Assembly: GCA_021904315.1 (NCBI GenBank)
Contig: CM038925.1
Coordinates: 4,528,501-4,592,500 of the forward strand
DNA length: 64,000 nt
Origin: Sphagnum magellanicum
Taxonomy: Eukaryota > Streptophyta > Sphagnopsida > Sphagnales > Sphagnaceae
Reading direction: 5' to 3'
Below are positions 1-12,329 of this stretch, piece after piece (positions within the stretch are counted from its first letter, which is position 1; every line of letters begins with the position of its first letter). Below the pieces are notes generated by a model. It was not told the origin of the DNA, did no database searches, and was given only the letters and a program-made list of their open reading frames with translations. Made by a program: the position numbers and the translations under genes.

Positions 1-270
1 TAATCACATTTTTCCAAATGTGAAGATATTCTATTTTTTTCAGAATATAATATGGTTAATAAATGAATATTTTACCATATATTTTAGCTCCATGATTAGT
101 AATCAATGTTAACTCATGGTTTTTACGGGTAGTTGTTTCCAAAGTTGTAGTTGTCACAAAAGACATTAACAATGCCTAGGCTTCTATGCTTGTAGTCATT
201 GTGGACATAATCATCAAGGACACTCCAATGGTTATATGGACCATCTTAATTCATTCGATCGGCTTTAATT

Positions 271-274
<4 letters not shown>

Positions 275-301
<27 letters not shown>
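275..301. repeat. (TA)n microsatellite
   Basis: Uninterrupted alternating TA run of about 27 bp. A shorter TA run near 2170-2195 closes the word array described next. Confidence 0.95.
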
Positions 302-384
302 TACCAATGAAAGCTTGACATGTGGCAATTTTCAAATTGAAGAAATGAAACTATGTGGCCTATTGTAGTTGTTTTAAATTGGGC

Positions 385-2190
385 TACTTAGTCTAGGCTA
401 GGTATGTTATGTTGCTTAGATTAGCCTAGATTAAACAATATAGGCTAAGTGACATAGATTACCTGACCTAAGGAACTTACAAGTTAGGCAACCTAGCCTA
501 CTTAGCTTAAGTTGCCTAGGTTAAAAACATGAGCTAGGAATCCTAAGTGGCTTAGCCTCAAAAGCTCAACTTAAATTAGGCACATGAAGCACTTAGTTTA
601 GACTAAAATAAATATAGGTCGTAAGAATAAGGATTTATTCTATTGCCTTCGCATTGAAGATCAAAATTCTTACCATTGCACCAATTTTTTTTCATGTGAC
701 ATGAATTGTAATCACATTTAAAAGTGATAAATTAACCTATTTAATGACCTATTCAACCTATGTTAAGCTACCTACATGCCTACTAAAGGTTACTTAAGGG
801 TTATCTAAAGGCTACTTCAACTACCTATGAGCTTATATAAAATATTAAAAATTTTACCTAGGGATTGCTTAAGGTACCTCGAACTACCTACACTATTTAA
901 AGGTTGCTTAAAGGATGCCTAAGTTATCAAGAGTACCTAAAAACCCAGCTAGTGGTACTTACTTAGGCTACTTAGGGGGCCTAACTAGGGGTTGCCTAAG
1001 TTATTTAGAGGTTACTTGGGGTTGAATAAGGCTACCTAGGTTATCTAGGCTACCTAGGGGCCCATGTAGGGTTTGCTTACACTATTTAAAAACTACCTAG
1101 GGATTCTTTAAAGTTATTTAAAGGTTACATAAACTATTTAAAGGTTTACCTAAGGGTTACATGGGTTATTTAAAATACTTGAAGGTTATATAAGGGTTGT
1201 TTGGGCTACTTAGGAGCTTATGTAAGGGTTGTTTACATCACAAACTTAGCATCTCACTACTTAGAAATGGAAATCGTGTAACATTAGTTCATTCATAATT
1301 TGTATGTATCACACATTGATATCATGCATTGAAAACACATTTAACACGTGAATTTATTGGAAGATGCGAAATTCGTGTGATATTTGTTCATTCATAAGTT
1401 CGTACTTCATTTGTTAACATGTTATCCATATATCAAACATGTTTTCAATACATAATATTCGTGTGTAAAATGTACAAACCTATGAATGAACGAACTTTGC
1501 ATGATTTTCATTCATAATTCATCACATGCTAAATTTGTCATGTAGACCTCGTTGACTACTTAAAGGTTGGCTTAGACTATTACTAAATTATCTAATGGTT
1601 ATTTTTTAAATGTTTAAATACACTTTAAAAATTACCTAAGGGTTGTTTACACTACCTAAAGGTTATTTAGGCTACTTAGGGTTACCTAAGTTTTTTAAGC
1701 CATCTAAAAAGGCCTATTGAGGGGTTTCATATGCTACCTAACTAGGCTACCTAGGGATTAATTATGGATTATTCAGGCATCTAGTGTCTACATAAGCCTT
1801 CCAAAAGGGGGCCTAAAAGTTATTTAAGATTTACATTGGCTTGCCTAGGAACTAGTCACAAATGACATATAGTCTTATCTAAAGGGTATTTTGGTCCATG
1901 TAGGCCTATAAAAATGCTACCAAAGGATTTTATAAGTCTATCTAAGGTCTAATTATTAATTAAGTTTATGTAGATTGTTTACCTAGCCCTACCCAGATTT
2001 TACATGAACTTTCTAACGTATCTATTTAGCCTTCCTATCTATCATATTTACCTAGTTAATTTAGTTTAACATGTTTAGCTTACCGAACCTACCTACCTAG
2101 CTTAACTAACTTACCTATGTATCTATTTTAACTTAATTATGTAGCTACCTAACATATGTACACGTGTTTAGGCTAACTATATATATATAT
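385..2190. repeat. Degenerate short-word tandem array (CTACCTAGG / GGTTACCTAAG-like)
   Basis: About 1.8 kb is built almost entirely from variants of an ~10-11-bp word: GGTTACCTAAG, GGCTACTTAGG, GGTTGCCTAAG, CTACCTAGGG. Consecutive copies differ by one or a few bases. The array is interrupted at about 1235-1555 by an unrelated hairpin-rich element and then resumes with the same vocabulary. No open reading frame crosses it. It is best described as an old, strongly diverged minisatellite; its function is unknown. Confidence 0.7.
1235..1555. mobile_element. Hairpin-rich insertion in the word array (MITE-like)
   Basis: This ~320-bp block differs in composition from the array on both sides. It contains inverted arms. 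The segment at 1368-1405 (core GTTCATTCATAAGTTCGTAC) pairs, with a few mismatches, with 1472-1509 read backwards, and a third direct relative lies at 1268-1305. A further copy of the same arm is found at about 8495-8550. No coding potential is seen. I could not define terminal repeats or a target duplication, so the boundaries are approximate. Confidence 0.45.
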
Positions 2191-5100
2191 ATATAGGTTG
2201 GTTACACCTCTACTAAAATGACTATTAATCATGGAATTGTAAGATCATAGTCATATAAGACTTTAGTTATATAATCATAACTTAAGTCACATATAATTGT
2301 TTCATACAACTACATGATTAGGTTTAAACACTAGTTGTAAATTGTTTTCTAGTCATAGATTATTCCATGTTTTGATGAAGTGATTGAATGTTAACTTGAA
2401 AGCATAAACCATAATCTAAAACCAAATTTCCAAACCTTACAATAAATTCATAATCCTATGGAATTTGAAACTATGGGACCAAAACCTTAAACCATAATTA
2501 AGAATTAAAACTACAAGTTTAAACTAAAAGTATGTGTGAAATTTTAAATTGAATAAAAATCTCCAACCCAAATGCAACCTAACTAACTAATCAGATTGAA
2601 ATTGGAATAATAACATCAATAACATGAAACCTGAAGCCCTAAATTCAAATTAAAACTAGATATTCAGACCTTCATGCCAAATCCCAAAGAAATTACAATT
2701 ATGTCATGTTCATTGCATGAAGAATTGCAAAGTTCTAAAAGTGAAATTGAAAAATAGTATATGGAAACATGTAATCTTGAAAAATTACCAAAAATATTGA
2801 ATGTTATAAAAAATGACTTTCAAGAGTTGACATAATTAAAAACTAAAGCACAATACAATTATAATCAACATGGACCCCAAACCCTAAACTTAAATATTGT
2901 ATCACAATATCAAACATAGGGAATACAAATATATATGAAAAACAAACATTGATTATTGTAAAGTTAAACATACACTACAAAATATCATACAATCAACAAT
3001 TCAAGCATTATATCAAATTATTTTTGAAAACTTAAACCTTCAATTCAAGCCCTAGATTGAAAAAGAAATGGAAATCCAATAATTTGAATCAAAATTTTAT
3101 AACAGAATATAGTCAAATGGTAAATCTAAAACAACATATTTGAACTAGAATCGTAAATTAACTCAAACTTGAAACCTTTTATTATAAATAAAAATGAAAA
3201 ACATAGATCTAAATTTGAAAATCTAAATGTCTAAATTTTAAATTGTCAAATGCATAACTTAGGCAATAAAACTCATCATAAATAATATATTATGTTATAA
3301 AAAAGATGTCATGGTGTCATGTGATATCATGTGTACAAAAACAAATTTGAACTTCGCATTGTTGCATGTTACCAATGACAATCAATTATTTTAATTTTTT
3401 CTTATGTTTTCATATACTTATATCAATGTCAAATTTAATTTAAATTAATATACATTTCATGAACATGGAAAGACACATGTTAATTTGATTTTTTAATATC
3501 CATGTTGGTGGATAGGAAAAAGGAGTGAGGTAGTTATTAGGAAAGGTGGGCAATAATTATTATGAAAGTTAATAAGAAAAGGAATAGTTATAAAGAAAGA
3601 AGTTAGGTTTGAAAATGAGGTAGTTGGTTTTTAATTGTCTTTGGAATGGTCCAAGGACGATCATGCAACCGGAATGGTCATGTAAAAGTAGAATACAAAT
3701 TTTTTTGCAAAAAAACCCATATAAACCAATTCCTATGTCACTAGAATTTAATATTTAAGGTTTAGGGTCCACAATTTAGATTTTAAAGGTTATGTAGAAA
3801 TGTTTGATGATATTCATATATTATAAACCCTAAATTGCATATTAAAGTACATTGTAAACAAAAATTTAAAATTTAAACATTAAGTTTTAAACTTTATTGT
3901 GTAAGTTTTTAAATTGTACATTAGTCATTACAAACAATAAATTGAATCTAAATATATATTATATACAAATCATAAACTATATATGCATGGACAAAAAGTA
4001 TTAAACAATTCATATGCATCAGAAATATTTTTTAAAAATTTCTTTAAATACTCTTTAAACTATATTTAAAATTTTACATAATTGCCACCAAAATTCCATG
4101 GATAAATTAAGGTTACATTTAACATCTATAAACACAAAAAATATTTTTTATTTCAAAAGAAATTGCACTACCAATATCAAGAAACAAAAATCATGGTCAA
4201 GAAAATTACAAAAAAGGCAAATCAATACTACATTCATTCATCAATTTTCAAAAGTTACCAACATTTACAAACATTAAAAATAAATAAAAATGTGACAATC
4301 TATTATATTCTTTTACAACCCTTGGGAATGTTCAAATCATCACATTACAAGTAGCGATTCCACCAAGAATATGGGCAAACTTTCAAAAGATACCTCACTT
4401 TACAAAATAAAGTAAAAATTTAAATAGAATATTTGTACATAACAAGAAGAAATCTTGTCCTTTTCCACCCCACATGTTATGACTATTATCCAATTTGACT
4501 ACATTTCAACTACATTTGGTCATCTTAAGTTTGCAAGTGGTTTTTTGCACTAATTGATAATCCATATTATTCACAATTGTTACGTTCAATATGTTGTTCA
4601 CTTATGAATATAATTTGGACCTTATTAGATTATTTAATAATTTTAAATTTTTGACGTGAAAATTGAAGATGTAGCCTTTAACTTTATTTACACAATCCAC
4701 TATAATGAATTAATGATTTTTTAAACGTTTTTAAAACTATCAACATGGTACATGAATTGAACTATCAACTTTCATCATGTTGAAACCATTACTTAAGAGT
4801 TGCATTTTTACATTTATCATAATCTATTAAAACACATGTAACAATTTAAAACCCCACATTTATATATGGAATGAATTCATGATTTTTTCACATCTCTTCA
4901 ATTATCAAAATGTTCTACCATTCACATTTAGTATATTAAAATCATTATTCATAAATTACATTTTGCATTTATTATAATATACTTAACACATGCAACTCAA
5001 TATTTTACAATTATACTTGAATGGTTTATTGATTTTTTTTCATATTTATTAAATTATTAACATTTTTACACAAGTCAAATCATGGGTTAGTGATTAGGTC

Positions 5101-7139
5101 AAAATGTTCATGCATGCAAAATTTGGGATGCATGCAAACTTCCAAATTACAATTTTTTCATATATTAAAATTTTATACATTTATGTAAATTAGAATATAT
5201 ATTTTTCCCTTAATTTTTTCTAGGCATCATAGGTAAGTTAATTATTATGACTTTTCATGATGCCACACCAAAAAAACCCAAAAAATAACCCCTAATTTTT
5301 TCCCCATTTTTTTTTGGTGTATGAAAAAAATCCATGTTAAAAAAAAAAGATTGAAATTAAAAATTTAGAAGTATTATTATTATTATTATGAAAAATTACC
5401 AATATTTTATACTTACTATTTTAATTGTAAACATGGTTTATCAATTTTTGTAAACTTGTTTTGTTATAGGTTTTTGTTTATTAAGAGATGAATTTTTTAA
5501 TTATTTAATAAATAAATAAATGGTGATAATAATAATGACATCAATGATTTTTTTTAATCTTTTTATTTTTTCAATTTTTTAACCTTCTTCAAGATCATCC
5601 ATAAGAAAATTTAACAACGTTTTGACTATAAGCCATATATGGAGGTACAAATTTGTTAAAATATTTTATATTTTGTCTACAAGTCCAATCACCAATTATT
5701 GAATTCTATCATTTAAAATTTATAATAATGTAAAAAAAAATTAAAACATTTACTTAATGTGGATGGCCTTTCTTATGTTTACAAAATGGTGGAAATTAAT
5801 TTCAAAAAAATCTAATAAGGTTTATATGATCTATAAAATTCAACCTAAAAGTTTTCTAATCTTTAATATATATTAAAGATTAGAAAATCCTTTGTTGATG
5901 TTGATGGCATTTTTATGTTTGCCTCATGGTGGAAATTCACCACAAAAACATCATTAATACATATTTTAAATTTTCAAAAACATTGGATAAGGTTTATGAT
6001 GATTTCAAATATTAAGTTTAAAATGTTTTCAAATAAATTTTTTGTTATAATTATTTATGTGTTTAAGGTTGGAATTATTATGATTACTTTTAAATTTTTA
6101 TTCATTAGTAGTATTTTATTTTTTTCAAAAATTTTATCCCAATGTTTTTACAAGTTTTTTTTTTTTTACATTTTTCTTTGAATTTGCACTATTCTTTTCC
6201 TTTTTTCCCCAACAAGAATTACCAAGTTAAAAACATTTGAAACCAAAAAAACATGTTGTTTGGGGTAAGGGTGGTTAATCCAACTATTTAAACTCAAAAT
6301 TTCACCAAATTAAATTGTGTTTCTTTTTACAAAAGAAACAAATGTAAAATGTATTCTTACATCATTTTTTTAAAAATGTCGTGATGTTTTTTCAAAGTTA
6401 TGTAATTAATCATTGGTATTAATGTATGATTAATCTTGTTAAACAAATATGGTCTTGATAATTAAATGGCTATATTTATTACTGAATTAAGGTTTCTTTT
6501 ATGACTAATCTCTATCGATTTAGGGGCAACAATATTAAAAAATTATTTTTTTGAAAGAAAAGTTTTTTGGGCCAAATTTAAAATATACATTGTTAATGTT
6601 TTACAATAAAAAAAAACATAAATAACCATAACATTGAAAGATTTAAACAAGTTTCCAACTACACAACTTGTATTTAACCAAATGTGACAATTTTCTTATA
6701 GATGATTACTATTTTAACAACATCATAAAAATAAATAAATAAATTATACCTAATCATATTGGGGAAAATAAAAACTTGCAATTCTTCAAAAAATGGACAT
6801 ATTTTATGTTATTACAAATTTAAAAAATTTAAATAAAATGCACTTTTAAATTTGCATTGAATTTATGAAGATTTTAGGTATATTTAAACAAAATATATAT
6901 TTTTTGATTTATTCATGAAATGTTATTTAAATTTTTTTTACATTGTAATTTTTTATTATAATAATTTTTTATTATAATAAAATTTAAAAATATATATGAT
7001 TGAACAAACTTCAAGATAATATTTTCATTTGTAGCATTTGAATACATTTTGCAAAAGAAAATGTATGTTAAAGTTTGAATTTCCTAAACAATTTCATGCC
7101 AAACATGATAAAATTAAACTTTTTCATCATGATTCATAA
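2191..7139. other. AT-rich gene-free stretch
   Basis: Nearly 5 kb of AT-rich sequence with homopolymer runs, short (TTA)n and (AAAT)n tracts and no credible coding exon. The short reading frames here have no recognisable domain and AT-driven composition. A block at about 3455-3530 resembles one at 26225-26290 (both contain ATATCCATGT followed by GGTGGA), so at least part of this is decayed dispersed repeat. Confidence 0.6.
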
Positions 7140-7142
7140 AAT

Positions 7143-7305
7143 GTTGAAGTGGTTTAGTGGTTAAGATCTTAGTGCGTTTCCATAAGATCTTGGGTTCAAT
7201 CCTTGATGGATACATGCAATTTACAAACATATACATCATGGTGAATACGCAAACATGTACATCATGCGTAAATCGTAAAAAATAAAATAAATAAATATAA
7301 TTTTT
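7143..7305 (+). mobile_element. tRNA-derived SINE
   Basis: The left end has the two internal RNA polymerase III promoter boxes of a tRNA-type SINE. An A-box-like stretch TGGTTTAGTGGTTAAGA lies at 7150-7166 and a B-box-like GGGTTCAATCC at 7192-7202, about 25 bp apart. Between them ATCTTA and TAAGAT can pair as an anticodon-like stem. The body continues about 100 bp to an A-rich tail (AAAATAAAATAAATAAATA) at about 7278-7300. There is no proper acceptor stem, so a functional tRNA is unlikely. Flanking target repeats are not clear. Confidence 0.6.
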
Positions 7306-9040
7306 TTCACTTAATGTAAATTTGTCATGGCATGCGATGACAAAAATGTAATATGTGATTCCACAATCCAAAAAAAAAATGAAGAAAAAAGTGATATGAT
7401 GATGTGGCGAGTTAATCCACGTCATATTAATTTGGGACCTCTTATATCCATGTCATAATCTTTTAATTAAAAGCTATCTAGTGCAACATGTGACTATTCA
7501 AAATGACTAAAAACCATTTCATTAAAATTATCCTAATCAATTAGTCATTTTTTACCAAAACCGTACAAGTTGCATATTAATCAATTTTGTTCTATTTGAC
7601 CAAAAACCTAGTGAATTTGGGTAGTGGAAAAAGAAAATATTTCTTCTTGTGCATCACTAAGATGAAACCACCAAAACCTCAAAAAATAAAAGAAAAAACT
7701 AAAATGAAATGAAAACAACCCTCATTTAATCAATTGCCTATCTTAAAATTTATTCATAATCCAAATTCGCATTCCTAACTAAAGACCAAAACACCACGCA
7801 AAGTAATATTAATAAAAAACATAATTCAAACAAACATTTAAATTCTCCATGAGAAAATGAAGCTAACAAGAAACTAATTTTTAAAAAAATCATTTTACAT
7901 TTCCTCCTAAAAGCATTTAAGGAAAAAGAAAAAGAAAAATAATACAAACATCACAAATCTACGAGGTACCCAAGACATTACAATCACCAAAGTTGAACAT
8001 AAAAAAACCCAACAAAACACAAAATGTTCATTTGAGCTCCAACACCCCACCACATGTGAAAGAAGATTAAAAAAAACTCACATTTTTATTTTTGAGCTCC
8101 AACCTTGTATTGCATCACAAAATTAAAAATGAGTTGCAAGATTCAAATGATCCAAATCAAATAACATTTTGTTGAAAATTCAAAAATTCAAAAAATGAAA
8201 TGTAAAAAAAAAACTCACACACATGCTTTCAAACTTCTTGCTACAATCATACATTTAAACTCCCTTGATCTCCAACATCATGCCACAACATGAAAGTGAA
8301 AATGAGTTGCAACCTTTGGAGTTTGAAGACCTTGCCAACCACAAAATCCAAATCAAAGTTTTAAAGAAATAAAAAATAAAACAAAGAGTTTAGTTTCAAG
8401 CTACCTTTCAATCATAGACTTATTAGCTTCATTGGTTCATTTGAAATTTGCACAAAATCTGCTATTTCATGAGTTTTTTTTTACACACATGACATTCGTG
8501 TACAAAAATACACGAACTTATGAAAGAACTATTTTCACACGATTTTTATTATTAAATCATGGGATGAGAATTTTATGATGTTTGATGAAATCAAAATGTT
8601 TGAAGTAAAAAAAAACACATGATGTTGCAAAGTTGAACAAAAGGAAAAAATCACAACCAACAACAATAGAAAAACAAGTAAATTTTTGTTTTCAAGCATT
8701 TCATGAGACCATGACACTTGAAATTGAACATAAATGGATTCAACAAAACACGAAAAAATTGGATGAAAAGTTTGGATGCCCAAACTTGAACACCCCACCA
8801 TATTGTGGATTAAAGGTGAAGAGGATTTATAACACAATGAATGCACAAACTTCACCTTTTGAACATTCTCCTTACTAATGGTTAATATTTTAAAAGATTT
8901 AATCTAAATTTAAAATTTTCATTTAGGTGAAAGTTTGAATTTACCTTGTCATATCCTTTTTGCCATCCCCCAACATCTTTTTTGGTACCCCTAATGTCTT
9001 TTCCCTTTAAAAAATGATTACAATTGTTTCAAAATGTTTT
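7306..9040. other. AT-rich gene-free stretch
   Basis: No credible gene. The block at about 8495-8550 is a diverged copy of the hairpin arm seen at 1368-1405 (read backwards it gives a similar TTCATAAGTTCGTG core). The remaining reading frames are low-complexity. Confidence 0.55.
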
Positions 9041-9438
9041 TGGGAATTTCTGGTGGAGCGGTGAAATGCGTAGAGATCGGAAAAAACACCAACGGTGAAA
9101 GCACTTTGCTAGGTCAACATTGACACTAAGAGACGAAAACTAGGGGAGCAAATGGGATTAAATACCCCAATAGTCCTAGCCGTAAACGATGGATACTAAG
9201 CGTTATACGTATTAACCCGTGTAGTGTTATAGCTAACGTGTTAAGTATCTCGCCTAGGGAGTACATTCGCAAGAATGAAACTCAAAGGAATTGATGGGGG
9301 TCCGCATAAGCGGTGGAGCATGTGGTTTAATTCGATGTAACGTGAAGAACCTTACGAAAGCTTGACATGTCACAAAATTTCTTGAAAGATAAAAGTGCCA
9401 TCGGGAACGCGGACACAGGTGGTGCATGGTTGTCATCA
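9041..9438 (+). pseudogene. rrn16: Nuclear copy of plastid 16S rRNA gene, left part (NUPT)
   Basis: Nearly 400 bp match the central part of a chloroplast 16S rRNA gene. They include the universal stretches GGTGAAATGCGTAGAGAT, GCCGTAAACGATGGATACTA and GGTGGAGCATGTGGTTTAAT. The sequence is recognisably plastid rather than mitochondrial or bacterial. It differs from the plastid gene as I know it almost only by C to T and G to A changes, as expected of methylated nuclear DNA. It is a fragment embedded in AT-rich sequence, ends abruptly at a retrotransposon, and resumes for about 20 bp at 19395. It therefore cannot make a ribosomal RNA. Confidence 0.9.
9434..9438. repeat. Left target-site duplication of outer LTR retrotransposon (CATCA)
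   Basis: Five bases directly before the TGTCGCC start of the outer element. The partner after its end is CGTCA (19395-19399). The plastid 16S gene has CGTCA here, so the left copy carries one CpG G-to-A change. Confidence 0.8.
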
Positions 9439-9575
9439 TGTCGCCACCCTACCTTGAGGGAAGTGTGAGGTCGCCACTCACACTCCTAAAAATGGGACTT
9501 GGGAGTCCTCAGGGACTCCCGAAAACTCAGAACACGATTACAGGGGTCAAAACACCTCGCATTGAGGTTGTTCTT
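9439..9575 (+). repeat. 5' LTR remnant of outer chromovirus
   Basis: The first ~135 bp match the start of the LTR at 18573 (TGTCRCMACCCTACCTTGAG, then a GAGGTCGCCACTCACACTCC block). Similarity stops near 9575, where the sequence passes directly into integrase coding sequence. Some 690 bp of LTR and everything up to mid-integrase are missing, by deletion or inter-element recombination. Confidence 0.8.
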
Positions 9576-9964
9576 CACACACGTTTTCAAGCATCATGGC
9601 CTTCCAAATGACATAGTTTCGGATCGAGACCCAAAGTTCACAAGTAAGTTTTGACGAGCCCTTTGGAAGAGAATGGGGTTAGAGCTCAAGATGAGCACTT
9701 CCTTCCACCCCCAAACCGATGGACAAATTGACAAGGTCAACTTGGTGATCCAATAATTCTTAAGGAATTATGTGGCAGCGGATCAACAAGATTGGGTGGA
9801 CCACTTGGAGTTAGCTTAGTTTTGTTACAACAACTCGGAACATTCCGCGACTGGGTCCACCCCCTTCCAAATGGTGACGGGCAAATCACCAATTATGCCC
9901 ATGACTTGGGCAGCACATGGACAAACCCTGAGTGATGCAAGTGAGGAAATGCCAATGGTCACAC
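9571..9964 (+). pseudogene. Ty3/gypsy integrase core fragment (outer element, part 1)
   Basis: In frame 9571 the translation gives a catalytic-core segment: [14 protein letters not shown] (second catalytic Asp), then SFHPQTDGQIDKVN, where the family normally has Glu in place of the Asp after GQI. At least three in-frame stops interrupt it: TGA near 9649, TAA near 9752 and TAG near 9818. The fragment stops at codon position 1 where the nested element enters and continues in frame at 16408. The nested insertion therefore hit a region that was already coding. Confidence 0.8.
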
Positions 9965-10810
9965 TGTAGTGCGAAATTAGGTCGCCGCGCAAAGCTAAAC
10001 GCTAGTTGATCTTGAGGTTTAGATTGCCTGATCAGCCGTCATTTTATTGCGACGCCCCATTAACTATTGCATGGAGTTGCATGGTTTGCTTAGTGTGTGC
10101 TGAGTGGTCCAGGAAGATTGGCGGCTGGAAATTATGAGGAGGGATGGAGTCGAATTGATGGAGAGGAGCAAGCAATGGCGGCTGACGATGGGAGCTGGAT
10201 GGAACGGAATGGCAGGAGATTCAGGAGGCTTCAGGAGGAAGCTAACGGAAGTCTGATGGGCTTTTGGGGTAGCTTAATTACGAGAAGAAGGAGGATCAGT
10301 AAAGAAGGAGAGGAGGAGGAGGAGACAGAAGAAGCGATCTTTTGTAGAGAGAGAGCAATGAGAAGCTCTGTTAGCTAGGATAGTTTAGCTAAATGCTAGA
10401 ACTTTCCGCTGCGCCCGGTAATCGGTCAAGCTACTGCCGAGGAATTAGAGTGAAAGAGAGTAGATGGCACTGGGAATCTGGTGTTTTTGTGAACATTTGA
10501 TGGGAAAGCGAGTTGGTGCTTTCAGGAAATGTACATAGTTTGTAATGTAATGAAAGAATTTTCCTGACTGGCATCTGTGTGAATGGGCGAGGCAGGAGAT
10601 GGATGTTGTAAAACCTGCTCTGTTGTTGTGTGGAATGCAAGACACTTGTACGTCTTTGATCTTGTGATGTTCGTCTGCAAGTGTTAGTAGGCAGTAAGTA
10701 TGTTGTGTGAGATCGAAGGTCTCAACTGTGTGGAGTAGATCAGGAGAACATGGGCGCCTGGGTTCGTTGAAGGCAGTTGATGTGCTGTGTGTTTTCGGAC
10801 CCTCTCTTTT
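9965..10810 (+). repeat. 5' LTR of nested element
   Basis: 846 bp between the TG start and the primer-binding site. Its last ~155 bp (from about 10655) match 16238-16403, the only part of the 3' LTR retained. The 3' copy ends TTTTTTGGTTACA, while the 5' copy runs TTTTTGGT straight into ATCAGAGC. A small deletion between two TTGGT repeats at the LTR/primer-site junction would explain this. Reading frames inside the LTR are not considered genes. Confidence 0.8.
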
Positions 10811-10822
10811 TGGTATCAGAGC
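10811..10822 (+). other. Primer-binding site, initiator tRNA-Met type
   Basis: TGGTATCAGAGC directly after the LTR is complementary to the 3' end of plant initiator methionine tRNA, the usual minus-strand primer of Ty3/gypsy and Ty1/copia elements. Confidence 0.88.
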
Positions 10823-10887
10823 ATGGTTCCGTGTTTCCAACCTTGGTAGAACCTGTAGATGCTTAGATAGAATGATAGTTGAAAATC

Positions 10888-11698
10888 ATGTCTTCGTCTA
10901 GTGACGAGGGAGTCCCTGTGGAGCAGATGACTCAGGAGATTCGTGAGCAACAGCTTGTTAGTAGATTTGATTTCCTTACTGTTCAGAACGGCCCATAAAG
11001 AAGAGCAGTGATTTTGCGCTTTCTAGGCTTTAGAGTGGTGAGACTTGTACGGATAGATCCCGACAAAGCTCGAGTAGGAGACATTGCTGTAAAAGTAGTT
11101 CATAGTGGTTTCTACATTCGTGCACGAATGTGGTTAAAGGTAATCGATGGAGCAAGGGGGTGGGCATCGACCTCAGACTTACAGACCAATTTTTACTTCA
11201 CCTCCTATCTTGCGTAGAGTTGCTCCTGCATATGCTGAGAGACAGCGTGCACTACCGAGGCTAGGGGATATTTGGATTCCTAAGTCGGCGGTGTCACTTA
11301 ACCATTTTGTGAGGTTGTATATTCCTAGTGTGGAGGATTTATTTTAGGAGGGAGATCGCTTGCTTCGGGTAGAGCATGGCGGATCGAGATCCCGCCTCAT
11401 TAGCTGGAAAGTATGGCAAGGCAAAGAAGGAGAATGGAGATTCCAGCAAGAGTCTACGGATGAGTAGAACTTCACCACTGTTCCATCCACTATTGCGCCT
11501 TTGGAACCGATAGCTAAGGGTGCTCAGTCCGAGTTCGATGGGTGATTCAAACAACGTTTGTTTTATTTTGTTTTCAAGAATCAAAACTGTGTTGCAGGAG
11601 TGGAGATTCTGATCAATTTTGTTTGCATCTATTTTTTTGAATTGAAGAACTTTGTGTGGAGAGAAGTGCTGCATTTTGTGCTATGTTGCTGAACTTCT
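10888..11698 (+). pseudogene. Leader / decayed N-terminal gag region of nested element
   Basis: An ATG at 10888 opens a short frame beginning MSSSSDEGVPVEQMTQEI that ends at TAA 10996. Beyond it the sequence continues GC-richer than the surroundings but with many stops in every frame. It lies between the primer site and the recognisable gag. It may be an untranslated leader or a decayed first part of gag; the sequence does not decide. Confidence 0.4.
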
Positions 11699-11704
11699 GT
11701 GAAG

Positions 11705-12316
11705 ATGACGAGTCCTCAGGGAATGGATGAGTTATTTTGGGGACGAGATCATGAGGATGTAAATGATTGGGCAGAGCGACTTACCATGGCTATCGAAGTG
11801 CGCGATCTCACTGCTGATAAGCTGTTCAAGATCGCCAAATTGAATTTGCGGGGTCGAGCGAAAAAGTGGTTTAGGAGGCTACAGCCGGTGCCTACAGATT
11901 AGACTGAGCTACGGACGTTGATGGTGCAGAAGTACAAGAACATAGATGTTGATGACATCTGAATGAAGATGGATGCCATCAAACAAGAACCCAAAGAAAG
12001 GGTTCAAAAATATTTTGAACGCATGGACAAATTGTTTCGGAAGGGCAAGATACAAGACGTAGAGCAGAAGAGGAGGTTCCTGGCCAGACTGAGGCCAGAG
12101 ATCCGAAAGCTCTGCGTGGTGAGAACGTTCGCAAATATCAAAGAATTGGTTGGAGCTGCAACGGAGGTTGAAAGAGTTCTGGGTGAATTCGGGGAAACAC
12201 CGTATGAATCTCTTCTAGAGGAACAGGAAGAAGAGATGTCGGAGAGCAATGTAGAGAAGCAGGTTGCTGCATTGAACAACACACTCATCAATTTTATTCA
12301 AGGGGAATTCGCATGA
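11705..12316 (+). pseudogene. gag: gag (Retrotrans_gag capsid domain) of nested element
   Basis: The capsid-like domain is recognisable from LNLRGRAKKWFRRL, then VQKYFERMDKLFRKGK and LARLRPEIRKLCVV, ending in an acidic tail. The frame is interrupted by TAG at 11900-11902 and TGA at 11960-11962, both replacing codons where Trp is plausible, as in a G-to-A change in TGG. The frame ends at TGA 12314. The zinc-knuckle part continues one base out of register, so a frameshift lies near 12300. Confidence 0.8.
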
Positions 12317-12329
12317 TCCAACATCATCA

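Noticed and set aside
7143..7215. Functional tRNA gene
   Set aside because: A- and B-box words are present, but there is no acceptor stem pairing and the sequence continues into a SINE body with an A-rich tail.
7114..7425. 103-codon minus-strand frame
   Set aside because: It runs antisense through the tRNA-derived SINE and has no protein character.
9041..9438. Functional or bacterial 16S rRNA gene
   Set aside because: Only the central third is present, it is broken by a retrotransposon, and its changes are those of decayed plastid DNA in the nucleus.
10097..10378. 93-codon frame as a gene
   Set aside because: It lies wholly within the 5' LTR of the nested element and is Glu/Arg-rich low complexity.
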